DNA from: Kuschelorhynchus macadamiae
Lineage: Eukaryota > Arthropoda > Insecta > Coleoptera > Curculionidae
Reading direction: 5' to 3'
Length of the DNA stretch: 64,000 nucleotides
Assembly: GCA_030620095.1 (NCBI GenBank)
Contig: JAUTXW010002101.1
Coordinates: 334,774 to 398,773 of the forward strand
Under the pieces are notes generated by a model. That model searched no databases and was not told where the DNA came from. It was given only the letters and a program-made list of their open reading frames with translations. Positions 1 to 11,420 of the stretch are shown one piece after another (the stretch's first letter is position 1; the number at the start of each line of letters is the position of its first letter). A program made the translations under genes and the position numbers.

Positions 1-98
1 AGGAAAAAATATAAAAAAAAAAAAAATTTACCATTAATTTCACCAAACCTATACCCAAGAAAGAAAATAAATTCATTAAATATATATATATTCTTTAA

Positions 99-101
<3 letters not shown>

Positions 102-131
<30 letters not shown>
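102..131. repeat. (TA)n microsatellite
   Basis: A simple AT dinucleotide run in an A/T-rich leader (1-165). No gene is visible in 1-165. Confidence 0.9.
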
Positions 132-136
<5 letters not shown>

Positions 137-213
137 TTTTTTTTTTCTTTAACCATATATAAATATTATTTTCTTGGGCATAGGTTAACTCATTGAGAAG
201 CAAAACTATAATT

Positions 214-246
214 TAATCGACGTTTCGCTCATTATATTGAGCTTTT
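214..246 (-). ncRNA. hammerhead-like ribozyme motif (degenerate), 3' PLE repeat
   Basis: On the minus strand, a GCTCA/TGAGC stem (242-238 with 231-227) is followed by GAAACGTC (226-219). That is the layout of stem II plus the GAAA box and cleavage region of the minimal hammerhead ribozymes reported in Penelope-like elements. The upstream core reads CTTGAAAAA instead of CUGAUGA, so activity is doubtful. Confidence 0.4.
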
Positions 247-618
247 TCAAGATATTTTATTTTCTACAATAAAAACACGTATAGTTAGTATTTAAATTGC
301 TTAAGACATTATTAAAAAAACATCACTCAAAAAAACATTACATTTAAAACAAACTATGATCATGAACACAAAAATACATTTAAAATAACATTAATATTAT
401 ACAGAGTACGTACCTTGGAAACATGTCATGTGTACGACTGTTTTGCGATTGCAATAATTTCGACACGTCTGGAATTCTGGTAGATAAAAACGAGACAAAC
501 TTTTTCTATTTTTTTTTATATTTACTATGATTTTTATTGCTGTACAGAGTTTGGGTTTATGATCTTACTGAAATGTACAGGGTTTTATGTATGGAGTAGT
601 TTATTTATTTAAATTAAT

Positions 619-1462
619 TTACTTAGATATCAGATTATAATAAATTTGGCTTAAGTTATTGATGTCTTTTTTATCGTTGACGGCATCTTTCTCTTTTTTA
701 ATTTGTATCATTTCTTTTATTGTGAGTTTTCGATAATTAGTTTCTTGCTCTAAAATTTTGGTTTGTTTAAAATCGAATTCATGTTTTTCTGTATGTTCGT
801 GTTTGTGGAGTGCAGTTGATGCATTTTTTGTGTATTTGTGGCCGTTTAATCGACTATCTAAGTATTGTGTTGTCATTCCTATGTACTTTTTTGGGCAATT
901 TAAACATGGAATTGAGTAAACTAGGTTTGATTTTTTTTTTTAATTACTTTGCTTTTCAAGGGAGTGAAAAGACAGTTTAGTAAATTCTGTGCTTTATAAC
1001 AGACAGTTATGTCGTGTTTAGACAATATATAATTTATTTTTTCTGATAGACCGTCTGTGTAGGGCATTGCAACGTATTTAGTATTACCATTTCTTTCTTT
1101 TGTTGCTTTCTTTAAGTTATTATAAAAAACATGAGTTCTTTGTTTAAAAACTCGTAGTATGTTTTTCTCCGGATAATGATTATTTATTAAAGCCTCTTTA
1201 ACCTTCTTTAAAATCTCAGGACGATATTCTAGGGAAGTAAGTGAGATGGAACGATCGGTTAGACCTATAATAACGCTATTTTTTTATTCTTTCGATGGTT
1301 GGAGTTAAAGTTTAAGTACCGCCCTGGCCATGTTTTTTTTGTATACCACTTGGTTTTTATATTTTGATCTTTCTTGTTTCTAATTAGGGTTAAGTCTAGA
1401 AAATTAATTTTGTTTTTGTCTTCAATTTCCATGGTAAATTTTAATTTGGGGTGAGTGAAAAT
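619..1462 (-). pseudogene. PLE reverse transcriptase thumb plus GIY-YIG endonuclease (fragment)
   Basis: Read on the minus strand with frame changes, the segment gives RT-thumb motifs (INFLDLTL-like, IKTKWYTK, YRPEILKKVKEAL, NNHYP), then the linker (YKAQNLLNCLFTPLKSK). It then gives a GIY-YIG-like endonuclease core with a VYSIPCLNCPKKYIGMT-type motif (~910-860), followed by YLDSRLNGHKY and the characteristic C-terminus TKILEQETNYRKLTIKEMIQ. In PLEs this endonuclease nicks the target for reverse transcription. The longest open stretch is 619-876, which begins inside the endonuclease after a frameshift near 930. No YxDD palm motif is present, so the copy is 5'-truncated. The frame does not rest on an isolated ATG, so no real start codon can be assigned. 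Confidence 0.8.
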
Positions 1463-1464
1463 TA

Positions 1465-1500
1465 TTGAAAAAGCTCAATATAATGAGCGAAACGTCGATT
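1465..1500 (+). ncRNA. hammerhead-like ribozyme motif (degenerate), 5' PLE repeat
   Basis: This is the inverted twin of the motif at 214-246. It has stem GCTCA (1473-1477) with TGAGC (1484-1488), then GAAACGTC (1489-1496). The CUGAUGA box is again degenerate (TTGAAAA). Confidence 0.4.
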
Positions 1501-1553
1501 AAATTGTAGTTTTGCTTCTCAATGAGTTAATTTATGCCCAAGAAAATAATTAA

Positions 1554-1764
<211 letters not shown>

Positions 1765-1904
1765 CACACACGCACACATATACATAGTTCAAGATTAATA
1801 CAGTTAAAATAATCAGGATAATTAATATAATGTAAAATAAACGGACATTTTTAGATTACAAGTATTATTAGATTTATTTTTATTCTATTGTTGGTACGAA
1901 ATCT

Positions 1905-3115
1905 TAGGTGTTACTCACCTAGTAAATTCAAATTTGGTAGGTTCTCCACAGTAACATGAGTGGTGTTGACAATCAAACCCAAAAAACAAACCAAAAACAT
2001 GCGACAATAATATAGCTGCAGGAATATGATGCTTTTGAGAAGGCCTAAGGTTATAATTTATATTATTACGGGTAATGTAATATATTGTGGTAAACCATGT
2101 TAAGGTTTTGGACAACAGTGTTGAGGTTGATAGTGTTCTCAGTTTTTTGTATATATGCCTTTTCGAGAAATAGCCTCTTTTTGGTATTGGGTTCTCGATA
2201 TAAAATTTTTGTTTTGGAAAATTCAAACAAATGTCCTTCATTGAAATGGAGGATTGCTAGACCAATTTTTGGGTTCTCCCCGTATGTGTGGTTTGGCCAA
2301 TGTAGTAATACTGACAATGTCCACACGGGATTATATAACCTACGTTATTGTGTGTTGATGCGTTTATGGGATCTTTTATTTTTGAAAATATATTGCCTAT
2401 CTGCCTGTAAGGTCATTCGTAATTTATTTTTGTTTTCAAGCCAAAATGTTTTGTTAGATAATGATTATATTTTGTTTTTTGCCTGAGTGATAATGTTAAT
2501 TTTTTGGTGAATTGGATGTCACGATCTGTAATGTAGTACTCTGTTGGAGTTTAAAGGTTTTTTTGTTTAAATCTAAAAGTATCTCGCCGTTGCGATTGAT
2601 GACCAGAACGTCAAGGAATGGAATGCCACGATCAGTTGATGTTAGTGAAAGAAATTTTACGTCCAAAGAAACTAATATAAAACCAGTTGCTACTGTAAAG
2701 TTTCGAAGTTTATTGGCCACCTCAAATGAATTCTTAACATTAAATTAAACTTTTTTCAAAATATTATTGAGGAACTTGGGACAAACGACAACTTGGACTG
2801 TTAATACGTGGCACAATTGATCTAAAGGCTCCACCCTTTTTATGAAGTTTGGAGAGACCATAGATGCGGGGCGCTACTGCATTGTTCGTTTTGAGTATTT
2901 TAGACACTGAATCTTCAATAATATTGTCATTTTAAAGCGAATTTATGAGTGAATTACTCAGTGTTTGAAATTTATTAGTTGAGTCCCTTGATAACTTGGA
3001 GTAAGTCATATCCTCACTAATAAGTGAAGTCATTTTTCATTCATATTTCGTTTTTTCTAGGATAACTGTGATATTACATTTGTCAGCAGGAAGAATACAT
3101 ATATTTTAATAATTA
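1905..3115 (-). pseudogene. Penelope-like element copy 2, internally deleted
   Basis: Reading 3115 down to 1905 on the minus strand gives PLE reverse transcriptase motifs in order: an LPADKCNITVIL-type start (~3090), APRIYGLSKLHKKGG (~2870), RSIVPRINSPS (~2830), then GFILVSLDVK (~2670). It next jumps directly to IPFLDVLVINRNGEILLDL (~2620), so the segment carrying the YxDD catalytic box is deleted. Downstream come KHFGLKTKIN and an endonuclease remnant around 2330-2080 (HWPNHTYGE, FSKTKILYREPN, RLFLEKAYIQKTE). Several stops and frameshifts mark it as dead. It meets a plus-strand PLE fragment head to head at about 3115/3190. Confidence 0.82.
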
Positions 3116-3189
3116 TTAAGACATTTCTTAACATCTTTGTAGTGTGTGTAGTGTATAAATGAATAAAAATTCATTTTTAATTTCAGCTT

Positions 3190-3560
3190 TTTTGTGTACA
3201 GGGGGGACTTTTACAAGCAAAACTGCGGTATGCCCATGGGAGAACCAATTAGTCCATCTTGGTAAACATGCTGATGAACTACTAAATTAGACTTCCAATT
3301 ACCCTTCCTTTTATATGTGAATAGACTATACATTCAACACGTTTAATAGCATAAATTCAGATATACAGTTCACCATTGAAGTTGAAAATGATCATCGCAT
3401 TCTATTCCTTGATGTGCTGGTCATCAATCGCGACGTCGAAATACTCTTAGATTTATACAAAAAAACATTGAAATTCCAATAGAGTACTAAACAAAATATA
3501 TTCATTATCTGGTAAAATATTTTAGCCTGAAAACATAAATAAATTACGAATCACCTTACA
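3190..3560 (+). pseudogene. PLE reverse transcriptase palm fragment, opposite strand
   Basis: The plus strand reads NCGMPMGEPISP (~3215-3255), then a decayed YVDD-like position (YVNR, ~3315). It continues with DIQFTIEVENDHRILFLDVL and VINRDVEILLDLYKKT (~3360-3475). These are the RT palm segments deleted from the adjacent minus-strand copy, so the two pieces likely derive from the same or sister PLE insertions in inverted orientation. Many stops are present. A weak PLE-like trace may continue to ~3800 but I cannot support it. Confidence 0.72.
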
Positions 3561-3987
3561 GTCAAACAACTACCCCAAATCTCTCATCAGCATAGTTCTA
3601 AATAAAAAAACCTCCTTTGCACCTTTCTTTAATTAACTAAACAGTTCGATCCATCTTAAGTACTAAAAAATATTATTAAAAGATGTCAGACTTTCATAGC
3701 CTATCCGAATCATTGGCAAAGAAGCTCACTACTGAAAATACTCTAATTACTTTTTAACGACATTACGAGAATGTTCAGAATACCGTTTTATGTTTGGACA
3801 TTTCACGAAGACCTGAGGCCTAAGAATAATGCATCTCTTACATTAAACCGTGGTTGCCTTTTGTTTTAGTAACTGAAGTTGTGTGAAAGTCGGAGTTTCC
3901 GTTCTCCAAATACCGAAACACGCATTTGCACTTTATAGTACCTTTATAGAGAACGCGCCGCGGTCCTCACTGAATCTACAACAACTA
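3560..3987. other. no recognisable feature
   Basis: Mixed-composition sequence directly downstream of the PLE fragment. I see no coding or repeat signal I can support. Confidence 0.5.
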
Positions 3988-4173
3988 TTACCTATTGTTA
4001 GCAATCTGACTTAAACGGAGCACGGTCTTCCCCGGGTCGTCATCCATCCAAGAAACTAGCCGCTCGCGGCGATGCTTTATTTTGATTATTGTCCACACTC
4101 CCGTTGGTAAAAGTATATAATTGTGTACACCCTCGTATTCACCAGATACATAATTCATAATGCATGGAATCAC
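3988..4173 (-). other. unassigned 61-codon ORF in a locally GC-rich patch
   Basis: A short minus-strand frame with an acidic/basic segment (ERLVSWMDDDPGKTVLRL) lies where GC content rises sharply (about 4010-4080) against AT-rich surroundings. A GTAATA motif follows the frame's 3' end, but I see no good 3' splice site upstream and I do not recognise a family. It could be a decayed transposon piece or chance. It is listed because the composition stands out. Confidence 0.25.
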
Positions 4174-4179
4174 AGAAGA

Positions 4180-5150
4180 AACAGTAAGTATTAGAGGGTG
4201 TCAAAATTACCCTCTTTACCATTTAAACTAATTAAAAAAAAAATATTTTCCAGCCTTTGATTCGGCCCATTTAGAATAGGATTCAGAAAACTATAAAGAA
4301 GTACATTTTCAGAAAATATAATCGAAATAGGTTTTTATTTTTTAATTCATAACCTAGCAAAAATAAATTCTAATTGTGTAAATCATATTAAAATATCACT
4401 TTCTATATTTATAAAATTAATTTACGAATAAAAAATATATGCTAAATAAAAAAAACAGGACCTGTGTGGGATTCTCCCTATCTCTTGATAATAGTGTAGT
4501 ATGTAAGCTAATTCAGCTATCAGAGATTTCAGAATATTTGGAGTTGGTTGTTTATTACCTGTCAGGTTAAATTTTGTTTCTTTATAATGATTTTTAAACA
4601 TTAATAGTTTATGGTTTCTTTTGCCCCTTTTTATTGTAAAATGTAACGGATATAGTTTTTAACATCTAAATGCATATAATTTTGAAGTAATTTTGGTTAT
4701 GACAAAAAATACCAAGAGCTTATTAGCAAGACTAACTAATAAAGGGGGCAATTACATCCAAGCGCTATTTTGTACCCTTTGTAAAGCTAAGTTTATCTTC
4801 TTAACAATCTGTAATTCAATAGTGATAATAATTAGCATACAATTAAGATAAATTAGAACATCAAGTTTTGGAATTAATTTATGCGGCTTTCTTTTATTTT
4901 ATTTACTTAACATTTCGCTTTTCTTAATAATATTTCCATTAGTTTCATATTGGCACATTATTTATCAGTTTTCAGTTTACGAATAACTTAAAATTAAGTA
5001 TTATATTCATAACCCATTGAAACTGTAAGAGGGAAAGGAAAGAAAATTAAATCATTTTCATTTAAATACATGTATCCCACTTACTTACTCTCGTATAGCT
5101 GACGAGTAGGCAAAAGCAATAGTGTGTGGTTATAATAACTGTCATTAATG
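4180..5150. other. AT-rich intron/intergenic sequence, nothing recognised
   Basis: No frame longer than background and no repeat that I can match inside the window. Confidence 0.5.
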
Positions 5151-5175
5151 GTACAGGGTGTATAGAGGAGTCATT
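5150..5175 (+). repeat. solo mariner-type terminus (TA + CAGGGTGT)
   Basis: TA followed by CAGGGTGTATAGAGGAGTC resembles the TACAGGGTG termini of the mariner-like elements at 42.3-44.8 kb. I found no matching inverted partner nearby, so this is a solo end at best. Confidence 0.3.
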
Positions 5176-5555
5176 CTATAGATGTAGAGATTTCATATAG
5201 AAACCGTTAAAAAATCTCGGCTAAAAGCTAATAGCAGTCGTAAAAATTTCAGAATTTTATATTTCGTCACTTTTTCGGCTCGATCTAGTCAAATATTATC
5301 AAAGTCAGAAAATTTCCCCACAAAAATGACAAGGAAAATTCGTTTTGTATACTTTCAATCTTGTTACAGACAGATGACACCAAATTGGATGCGATTTTGA
5401 AGAAAATTTACCAAAAATGCCACAAAAATTAACAAAATCTATACTGCGGATCCGTCTACAGTATGGATTGGCACCAGCTTCGTCGATAAAAATCACCATT
5501 AAAGCCATAATTTAACTCGTATTTGCATGCGTGACCTTCGATGCCAAAGTGAAAA

Positions 5556-6935
5556 ATCGGTAAATTTCTTTTACCTGGAATTTCCCTCGTTATGAATATT
5601 TCCTCTTATTAGGAATAGTGAGGAGTAAGCCAATTTTGTTCAGTACATAGTTATTTAGGAACACATATATACTGTCTTTTCAAGCATTTTTATTTGAACC
5701 CCATTTTTTTCCAACATATTGGACTCCTACCAATATTTTTTACCAGTTTCTAGCTATGCCACCCTCGATTTTTGGGCATCTTTTAAAATAAATTCAATAA
5801 ATAGTTGTCACACACCGGCATTTTGTTACGTCACGTTAAATTCGTACCAGTTTATCCATATATTAGTATTATATTTAATTTTTCTCGAAAATTTAAAATC
5901 AATTGAATAAGATTTCTATACGTTGATTTTTAAAAAAAATTATTTGGCCACCATTTTGTTCCACTCTCCTGAATTCGTAACACAACTTTACAAGCTTATA
6001 GGCAGCCTTATATTCATACCAAAATGTTACCAGAGTAACATTTTGCTATCTTATATTCATACCAAAATGTTACCAGAGTTCAATTTTAGGTAGCACTTGA
6101 TTTTTGTGCAAAATTTGAGGAAATTGGATAATCAGCTTTACTTTGCCGTCATTTTGCTCCGCCATTTTGAATTAATACCTTTACTAGTTCGTCTCTATAC
6201 CACAAGCAGTTATGGAACACAATTTGAAACCGGTTCATTAAGTAGTTTTTCGGGCTGAATTTTCAAATATTTTATTAAGCGCCATTTTGTTGAAACTATG
6301 CCGTGAACTGATAGACAGACAAACCGACAGACGGACCGACGGAATTGATAAAACATATTTTTTGGCATGTAGGGACTCTAAAGATATGTAAAACCTGAGA
6401 GTGTGATTTTTTCAGATCACAAAAATTTTATTTGGCTGCCATTTTGTTCCGCCATCTTGAATTAGTACCACAGTTTTACTGGTCCATCTCTATACTACAC
6501 TTAGTTATAGCACACAATTTCATTAAGTAGTTTTTTCAGGTCGAATTTCTAAATATTTTATTAAGCCGTCATTTTGTTCCGCCATCTTGGATTCATACCA
6601 AAATGTTACCAGTTGATTCCTACATAATACTTGATTTTTGTGCAAAATTTGAGATAAATTGAATGAGCACTTTTTTAGTAATCATTTTTTTTTAACATTT
6701 CAGTAGGCCGCCATTTTGTTTTTCCATATTGGACTTTTACCAAAATGTTACCAGGTCATCCCCATATGACCTTAATTTTTGACCAAAATCTGAATACAAT
6801 CGGGTTAGTAGTTTTTCAGCTATGCCGCGAACAGACAGACCGACAGACAGACCGATGGAATCGAGAAAGCATGTTTTTCGTGATCTAAGGACCCTGAAAC
6901 TTAATAAAAATGGTATTTCTAAACAGGAAATGACA
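5556..6935 (+). repeat. CCATTTTGTT-family interspersed repeat, copy 1 (long)
   Basis: It starts with the family head, AAAATCGGTAAATTTC then ACCTGGAATTTCCCTCG (5556-5590). It then has imperfect subunits of about 130-200 bp, each carrying GCCATTTTGTTCCGCCAT, TTGAATTCATACCAAAATG, TTACCAGTT and CTTGATTTTTGTGCAAAATTTGA. GCCATTTTGTT-type motifs fall near 5945, 6148, 6277, 6436, 6566 and 6708. Two GACAGACAGACCGACAGACG-like blocks (6310-6345, 6830-6865) are followed by the family tail (GGACCCTGAAAC). No significant reading frame. The same elements recur at eight or more other places in this window, in both orientations. It is unclassified. Confidence 0.8.
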
Positions 6936-6939
6936 GGAT

Positions 6940-8290
6940 TTTAGTGGTTGTAGTCCATTTCAAAACGTTACTCACAACAATCTATATTACCTGAAAAGTC
7001 CCCTGGGGTTGTCACTCCCACTACTAAAACACTTTAAGCTTTAGAAAAGAAATAATTAAGATCTCAGTTCATTAAATATGGATACAGGCAAGTTTTACGT
7101 CTAGAATCGATAAAAGTCATATTTGGGAAGTTCCAACGCGGTGTTATAATCAGATCTTCATTTTGATATTGTCCGCGAAAGAAATAAACAAGTACACCAA
7201 TTCAAACCGTAAAAATTTAAAACTGTCGCGCAAAGCTTCACACACGGTTCTTAATGGTCATCATCAAATTCAGCCTCCAAAAATATGACGTAAATATACA
7301 AATTACAACGACTTTTTATGAATTTACACAAATATCATATCAGTAACAATACACTGATTATAATATATTACAATAAAAGCTAACACAAATCACCCTTGCT
7401 CTGTACTTGCATCAATTTTTTAACTATTGTTCAATTGTAATATTTACTTGAAGAACAGCGTCTCCGCTAAGAACGAAAAATATAAACTTCCAAGGAAAAT
7501 ATCGTCAGAAATGCATTACATTCTTATAGTTTTACTTAGAGAGGAATATCGTCAGAAATGCACTATATTCGCTTAGTTTGGCTTAGTGAGGAATAAAATC
7601 TTAATAAATGGTAACAATACCCTTTTTGATCTAAAAGTATTGCGGCATGAAACCGCTAGAAAAATTGCTTGACTACATAGTAATATTGATTAATTGTGCC
7701 TTTTGTAGTTAGTAGTATACGTCACAATTTTTAAATAATTTTAATAGCTTTATATTACAGAATAATAAGGAACCCCTATTTAAATAGAGACAAGAACATT
7801 TTTTCGTCTTGAACTTGATTGGTTGATGGTAACGATATAATTTTCTTACCACTCGGTTTGGTGGTGGAGTAATGTATGGTCGCAATATCTTCTCATGTTG
7901 TGGTAACGTTATTTGCACTATAATTAATATTTAATCAAGTATATGAGAGCATCATGAGTCCAGAAAATTCCAGTTCTAACCAGGGGATATGTGGGTAACA
8001 CGTGTGTGTTTTTTTAGTTTCTTTTTATAATATAAATACCTATTATACAATCTAATATATTTTTCATTTGACAAAATATTTACGTTTAATTTTCACTAAT
8101 AATCACCTTACATATAGTGTAACTCATAAAAGATGAATGTACAGTAGTGTAAAGGCTATACAATAAACACACAAACAAAAGTTGTATTAGTTACATTTTT
8201 TTAATTTCGTGTGATAGCTTGATCTATTAATAATATTCATATATCGAATATATTGCCTATTAGCCTTATGGCATCAATCCCAATTATAAA
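6940..8290. other. intron/intergenic sequence
   Basis: Nothing coding is supported. The only structure noted is the short tandem duplication at 7500-7594. Confidence 0.5.
7500..7594. repeat. 47-bp tandem duplication, two units
   Basis: ATCGTCAGAAATGCA...GAGGAAT at 7500-7546 is repeated with scattered substitutions at 7547-7594. Confidence 0.75.
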
Positions 8291-8313
8291 TTAATAAAGT
8301 GACATGCTCTTAC

Positions 8314-8484
8314 CTTTAGTGTATTCTCTAGGGGCCTTCCTAAGTACAATCGATTGTCCGTCCTCTCGTTTCCACACTATCCGGGGTGTAGGATGGCCAG
8401 CGGCTTTGCACCAAAGGGTTGCATTGTCGCCCTCAGAGACTGAGAGGTCTCCGCTTGTTTCGTCATTGATGATATCGGGTGGCA
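8314..8484 (-). CDS. exon of a DIP/lachesin-like Ig-superfamily cell-surface protein (start of second Ig domain)
   Basis: This 171-bp minus-strand exon is bounded by an acceptor (polypyrimidine CTCTTTCTTGCAG, AG at 8485-8486) and a donor (AAAG|GTAAGAG, GT at 8313-8312). Both boundaries are phase 1, as is typical for Ig exons. It encodes VPPDIINDETSGDLSVSEG, an N-glycosylation sequon (NAT), the B-strand cysteine (LWCKAAG), the core tryptophan (IVWKRED), then VLRKAPREYTK. The VPPDI start, a C-x-A-x-G-x-P-x-P motif and the W-[KR]-RED pattern are the opening of Ig2 in insect DIP proteins (partners of Dpr proteins in synaptic recognition) and in the related lachesin/IgLON group. The second cysteine must lie in the next exon, toward lower coordinates, which I could not find in the window. 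It looks under normal constraint and is the only clear host coding sequence here. Confidence 0.85.
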
Positions 8485-8559
8485 CTGCAAGAAAGAGCCA
8501 GGGGTATTCAACTGTGGTTTTACTAAAGGCCAGTGTTATTTGATGAAACACATCCAGAC

Positions 8560-9050
8560 ATGTAACGAAATAGTGTTTGTAGTTACTTTTTACTTCACTT
8601 AACAGATATATTCGGAACCAATAGATTTTAAAGTAATATTACAAAATTTATATCTTGGTGAAATTAAAAATTATTTAATATTATGACAGATAACTCCATT
8701 CATTGAAACTGAAAACTACACACCCTAGGGCAATTAACTTTGGACACAGTAAAAATATAGTTTTGCACGCAGTAAAAATGTATGCAGAGATGGTTGTTCG
8801 GTTATGTAGTTAAGCTTGTTTTTATTTTTGGTTCTAATTTTTCACAAATATACGACATACTTTATTATATAATGCGTCATATCGTTATACATGCTCGTAT
8901 GAGGGAGGGTCATAAGCCTATTAGAATCTTTAGCGTGTACATATTGCGGGAGCTTAAGCAATGAGCTTCTGTTTTTTTTCTTTTTATATTACTTTGCATA
9001 TTGCTTATAATCACTTTAGCATAAAATATACTCCGTAATTTCTAAAATTA
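8560..9050. other. intron sequence upstream of the DIP exon
   Basis: No additional exon recognised. The short plus-strand frame at 8782-8964 has no family signature. Confidence 0.5.
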
Positions 9051-9655
9051 AAATGGCTCTAAACGATCTTTGTGATGATATCGATGAATATATAACAGTT
9101 ATATACGATACAATATCAAATGTAAATCTATTTAATAACTCTTCTTCTGATCTTAATATAATTCATTTTAATGTTGGCAGTATTCGTAAATTTTTTTAAT
9201 AATTTCACATCATATATACAATACCTAAGTAAGGATTTTGATATAATCGGCTTGTCTGAAACAAATAATGTCATTTGTATTGTTAGCTGTATTAATATAA
9301 TAGATGCGTTTTATATTCTACATACAAAGTGATATATTGGTTAGTGCAGAGGTGAAAAAGGTTAATAATTGTAGTTTCTTAAAAGCTCAATTAGTGAAAA
9401 ATAATGTTCATATTGGCATTACTGGCTTTTACCCATGTCATAGTATAGATAAACTATCTTCACAACCAAAATCGAATATGTGATATAGAAATTTTCTGTG
9501 GTGATATAAACATAGATCTTCTACATAAAAAAACGTGATATAGTTAATAGTTGTCTTAGCTTATTGTTATCTGTGGAATATATAAGTAAGATCAATATTT
9601 TGACTAGGGAGCAAGGAGTATCTCCTATCTAGATCACTTTTTTCGTTTTGTCGTT

Positions 9656-9925
9656 TTGAAGGGAGGCTACTCAGATCATTATCCTATTCTCTTAAATATT
9701 CCTCTGTCTAAATGTAAGAATAGTATAAATAAAAAGGTTATTATGCAACTGGATACTACAAAACTTAATTTAAGATTGAATGCTGAGAAGTGCGAGGATG
9801 TCTTGAGTGAGACTGATCTTAATTTATGTGCGCTGAAACTGACTTGTAGAATTACTAAACATATTAAATTATCCACTACTGAAAAATATAATGCAAAAGT
9901 AGAATTCCTAAACCTTGGATCATGA
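9656..9925 (+). pseudogene. LINE APE-endonuclease C-terminus and linker, longest open piece
   Basis: Open stretch inside the LINE starting at the GGYSDHYPI motif. The catalytic SDH triad residues S-D-H are preserved. Stops on both sides come from decay. Confidence 0.7.
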
Positions 9926-10401
9926 AGGGCATTCTTAAATCAATAAGGGGAGAGATAAATTAAAAAGACTCTCATCATGGTATTCTTATAATATTAATTA
10001 GAAGGAACAATTTGTTAAATATCGCAAAACTCTTACTGAAGTATTAAACTCTGCAAGAGCAAACTATTTTAACAATCAGTTCGCATCTCACTTAAGGGAT
10101 CTTAATCTACCCGGCAGACTATTAGAAAATGTACCAATGAAGATTTTTCTTTGAAGACCAACACATTTAAAAGTATTAAAAGTGAAAACGGTGAAACACT
10201 TATTACTGCTGAATCAATTGCTGACGAGTTTAATAAATTTTTTAGTTCTGTATGATCCAAATTAGCTACAAATATTCAAACTCGTAATAAATATCAGTTC
10301 TCATTAAAAAAAGGCATAGCATAACTTCTTTTTAGCTTCTGTTTTGACTAGTGATCTAACAAGACTCATTAATTCACTCAAAAACAAAACTTCTAACACG
10401 A

Positions 10402-11420
10402 TTGATACTATCTCCAATGATATCAGTAAATTACTACAGAACCCTATTGAATCCCTTACTTCACTTAATTAATCTAATTTTCTCAACAGGTATTTATAAC
10501 GATGTACTTAAAAAGAAAGTGTTATTTCACTGTACAAATCTGGTAGCAAAGAGCAGCTCAAACTATCGACCAATTGCCTTGACTAGCTCTATAAGTATAT
10601 TAGTTAGATGCTTAAAACTTCGCCTCACTCAATTTACTAACAAATTCAATTTAATATCAAAATAAGCAATATGGCTTTAAAGAAAATTGCAGTACTGAAG
10701 ATGCATTAAAAAAAAGTAAACGTAGTAACGAGCCATATCGTCTCAGGGCTAAATTTGAGTATGAGGTGCATGATCATTTTTCTTGATTTAGCTAAAGTCT
10801 TTGACACTGTGCCACTCCATATCCTGCTGAAACTACCAAACCAGTAAATCAGATCTTTTTTACAAAATAGACAGCAACAAGTTAAAATAAATGATACACT
10901 TAGCTCTGGACGTGCGGTGGAGTATGGTGTGCCACAGGGTACTGTACTTGTGTTTTACACTTTTGTTTACTTTATATGTTGATGGATTATTCTCTCGGCA
11001 ACGTAGTGCCTTTTGTATTTGACACCTGTTTATTAATTGCTGAAAAGAGTTGGAAAGGGGTTAAAAATAAAGAGTTAATTATCTCCACAGTTAAAAGATA
11101 GCTTGATGCTAGTCTGCTTACTTTAAATACAGACAAGTAGAAGTTTTTGTGTTGCCATGAATAAATCTGGTCTGCCCAGTAACAATTCTATTACTATACA
11201 CGATTTTGATTCTTAGACTAAGATTCTTACTCTAAGCTTTGATTGTCAGGACTACCATCAGTGCTAGTGTAATACTAGAGTTAGTAGTGTGAGTAATATG
11301 AAATATCTAGGAGTTTTCTTTGATTCCCACTTAAAATGGGATACACATGTTGAATATGTAATAAGTAAAATCCGTAAATTGTTATACAAATTTACATCCT
11401 AAGACATTCCAGGTCCAAAA
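10402..11420 (+). pseudogene. LINE reverse transcriptase, fragmented
   Basis: Covers the RT fingers (SNYRPIALTSSISILVRCL), palm A (LDLAKVFDTV), palm B (YGVPQGT), a lost palm C, and thumb. At least five frame changes or stops. Part of the element at 9054-12110. Confidence 0.75.

Larger units (their letters stand above)
166..1551 (-). mobile_element. Penelope-like element copy 1, 5'-truncated, with inverted terminal repeats
   Basis: Positions 166-250 and 1464-1551 are inverted copies of the same ~85-bp sequence. Both contain TTCTTGGGCATA, TTGAGAAGCAAAACTA and CGACGTTTCGCTCATT. Between them, on the minus strand, lies the 3' half of a Penelope-like retroelement (reverse transcriptase thumb through GIY-YIG endonuclease). 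Terminal repeats in unusual inverted or partial arrangements are known for Penelope-like elements. The repeat on the 5' side is antisense to the coding part, while the 3' one is sense. The element is inactive as it stands because the catalytic RT palm is missing. Class assignment is firm; the exact outer edge is uncertain because both ends run into AT-rich sequence. Confidence 0.82.

Noticed and set aside
8304..8543. 79-codon plus-strand frame opposite the DIP exon
   Set aside because: Shadow of the Ig exon, which has splice sites and family motifs on the minus strand.
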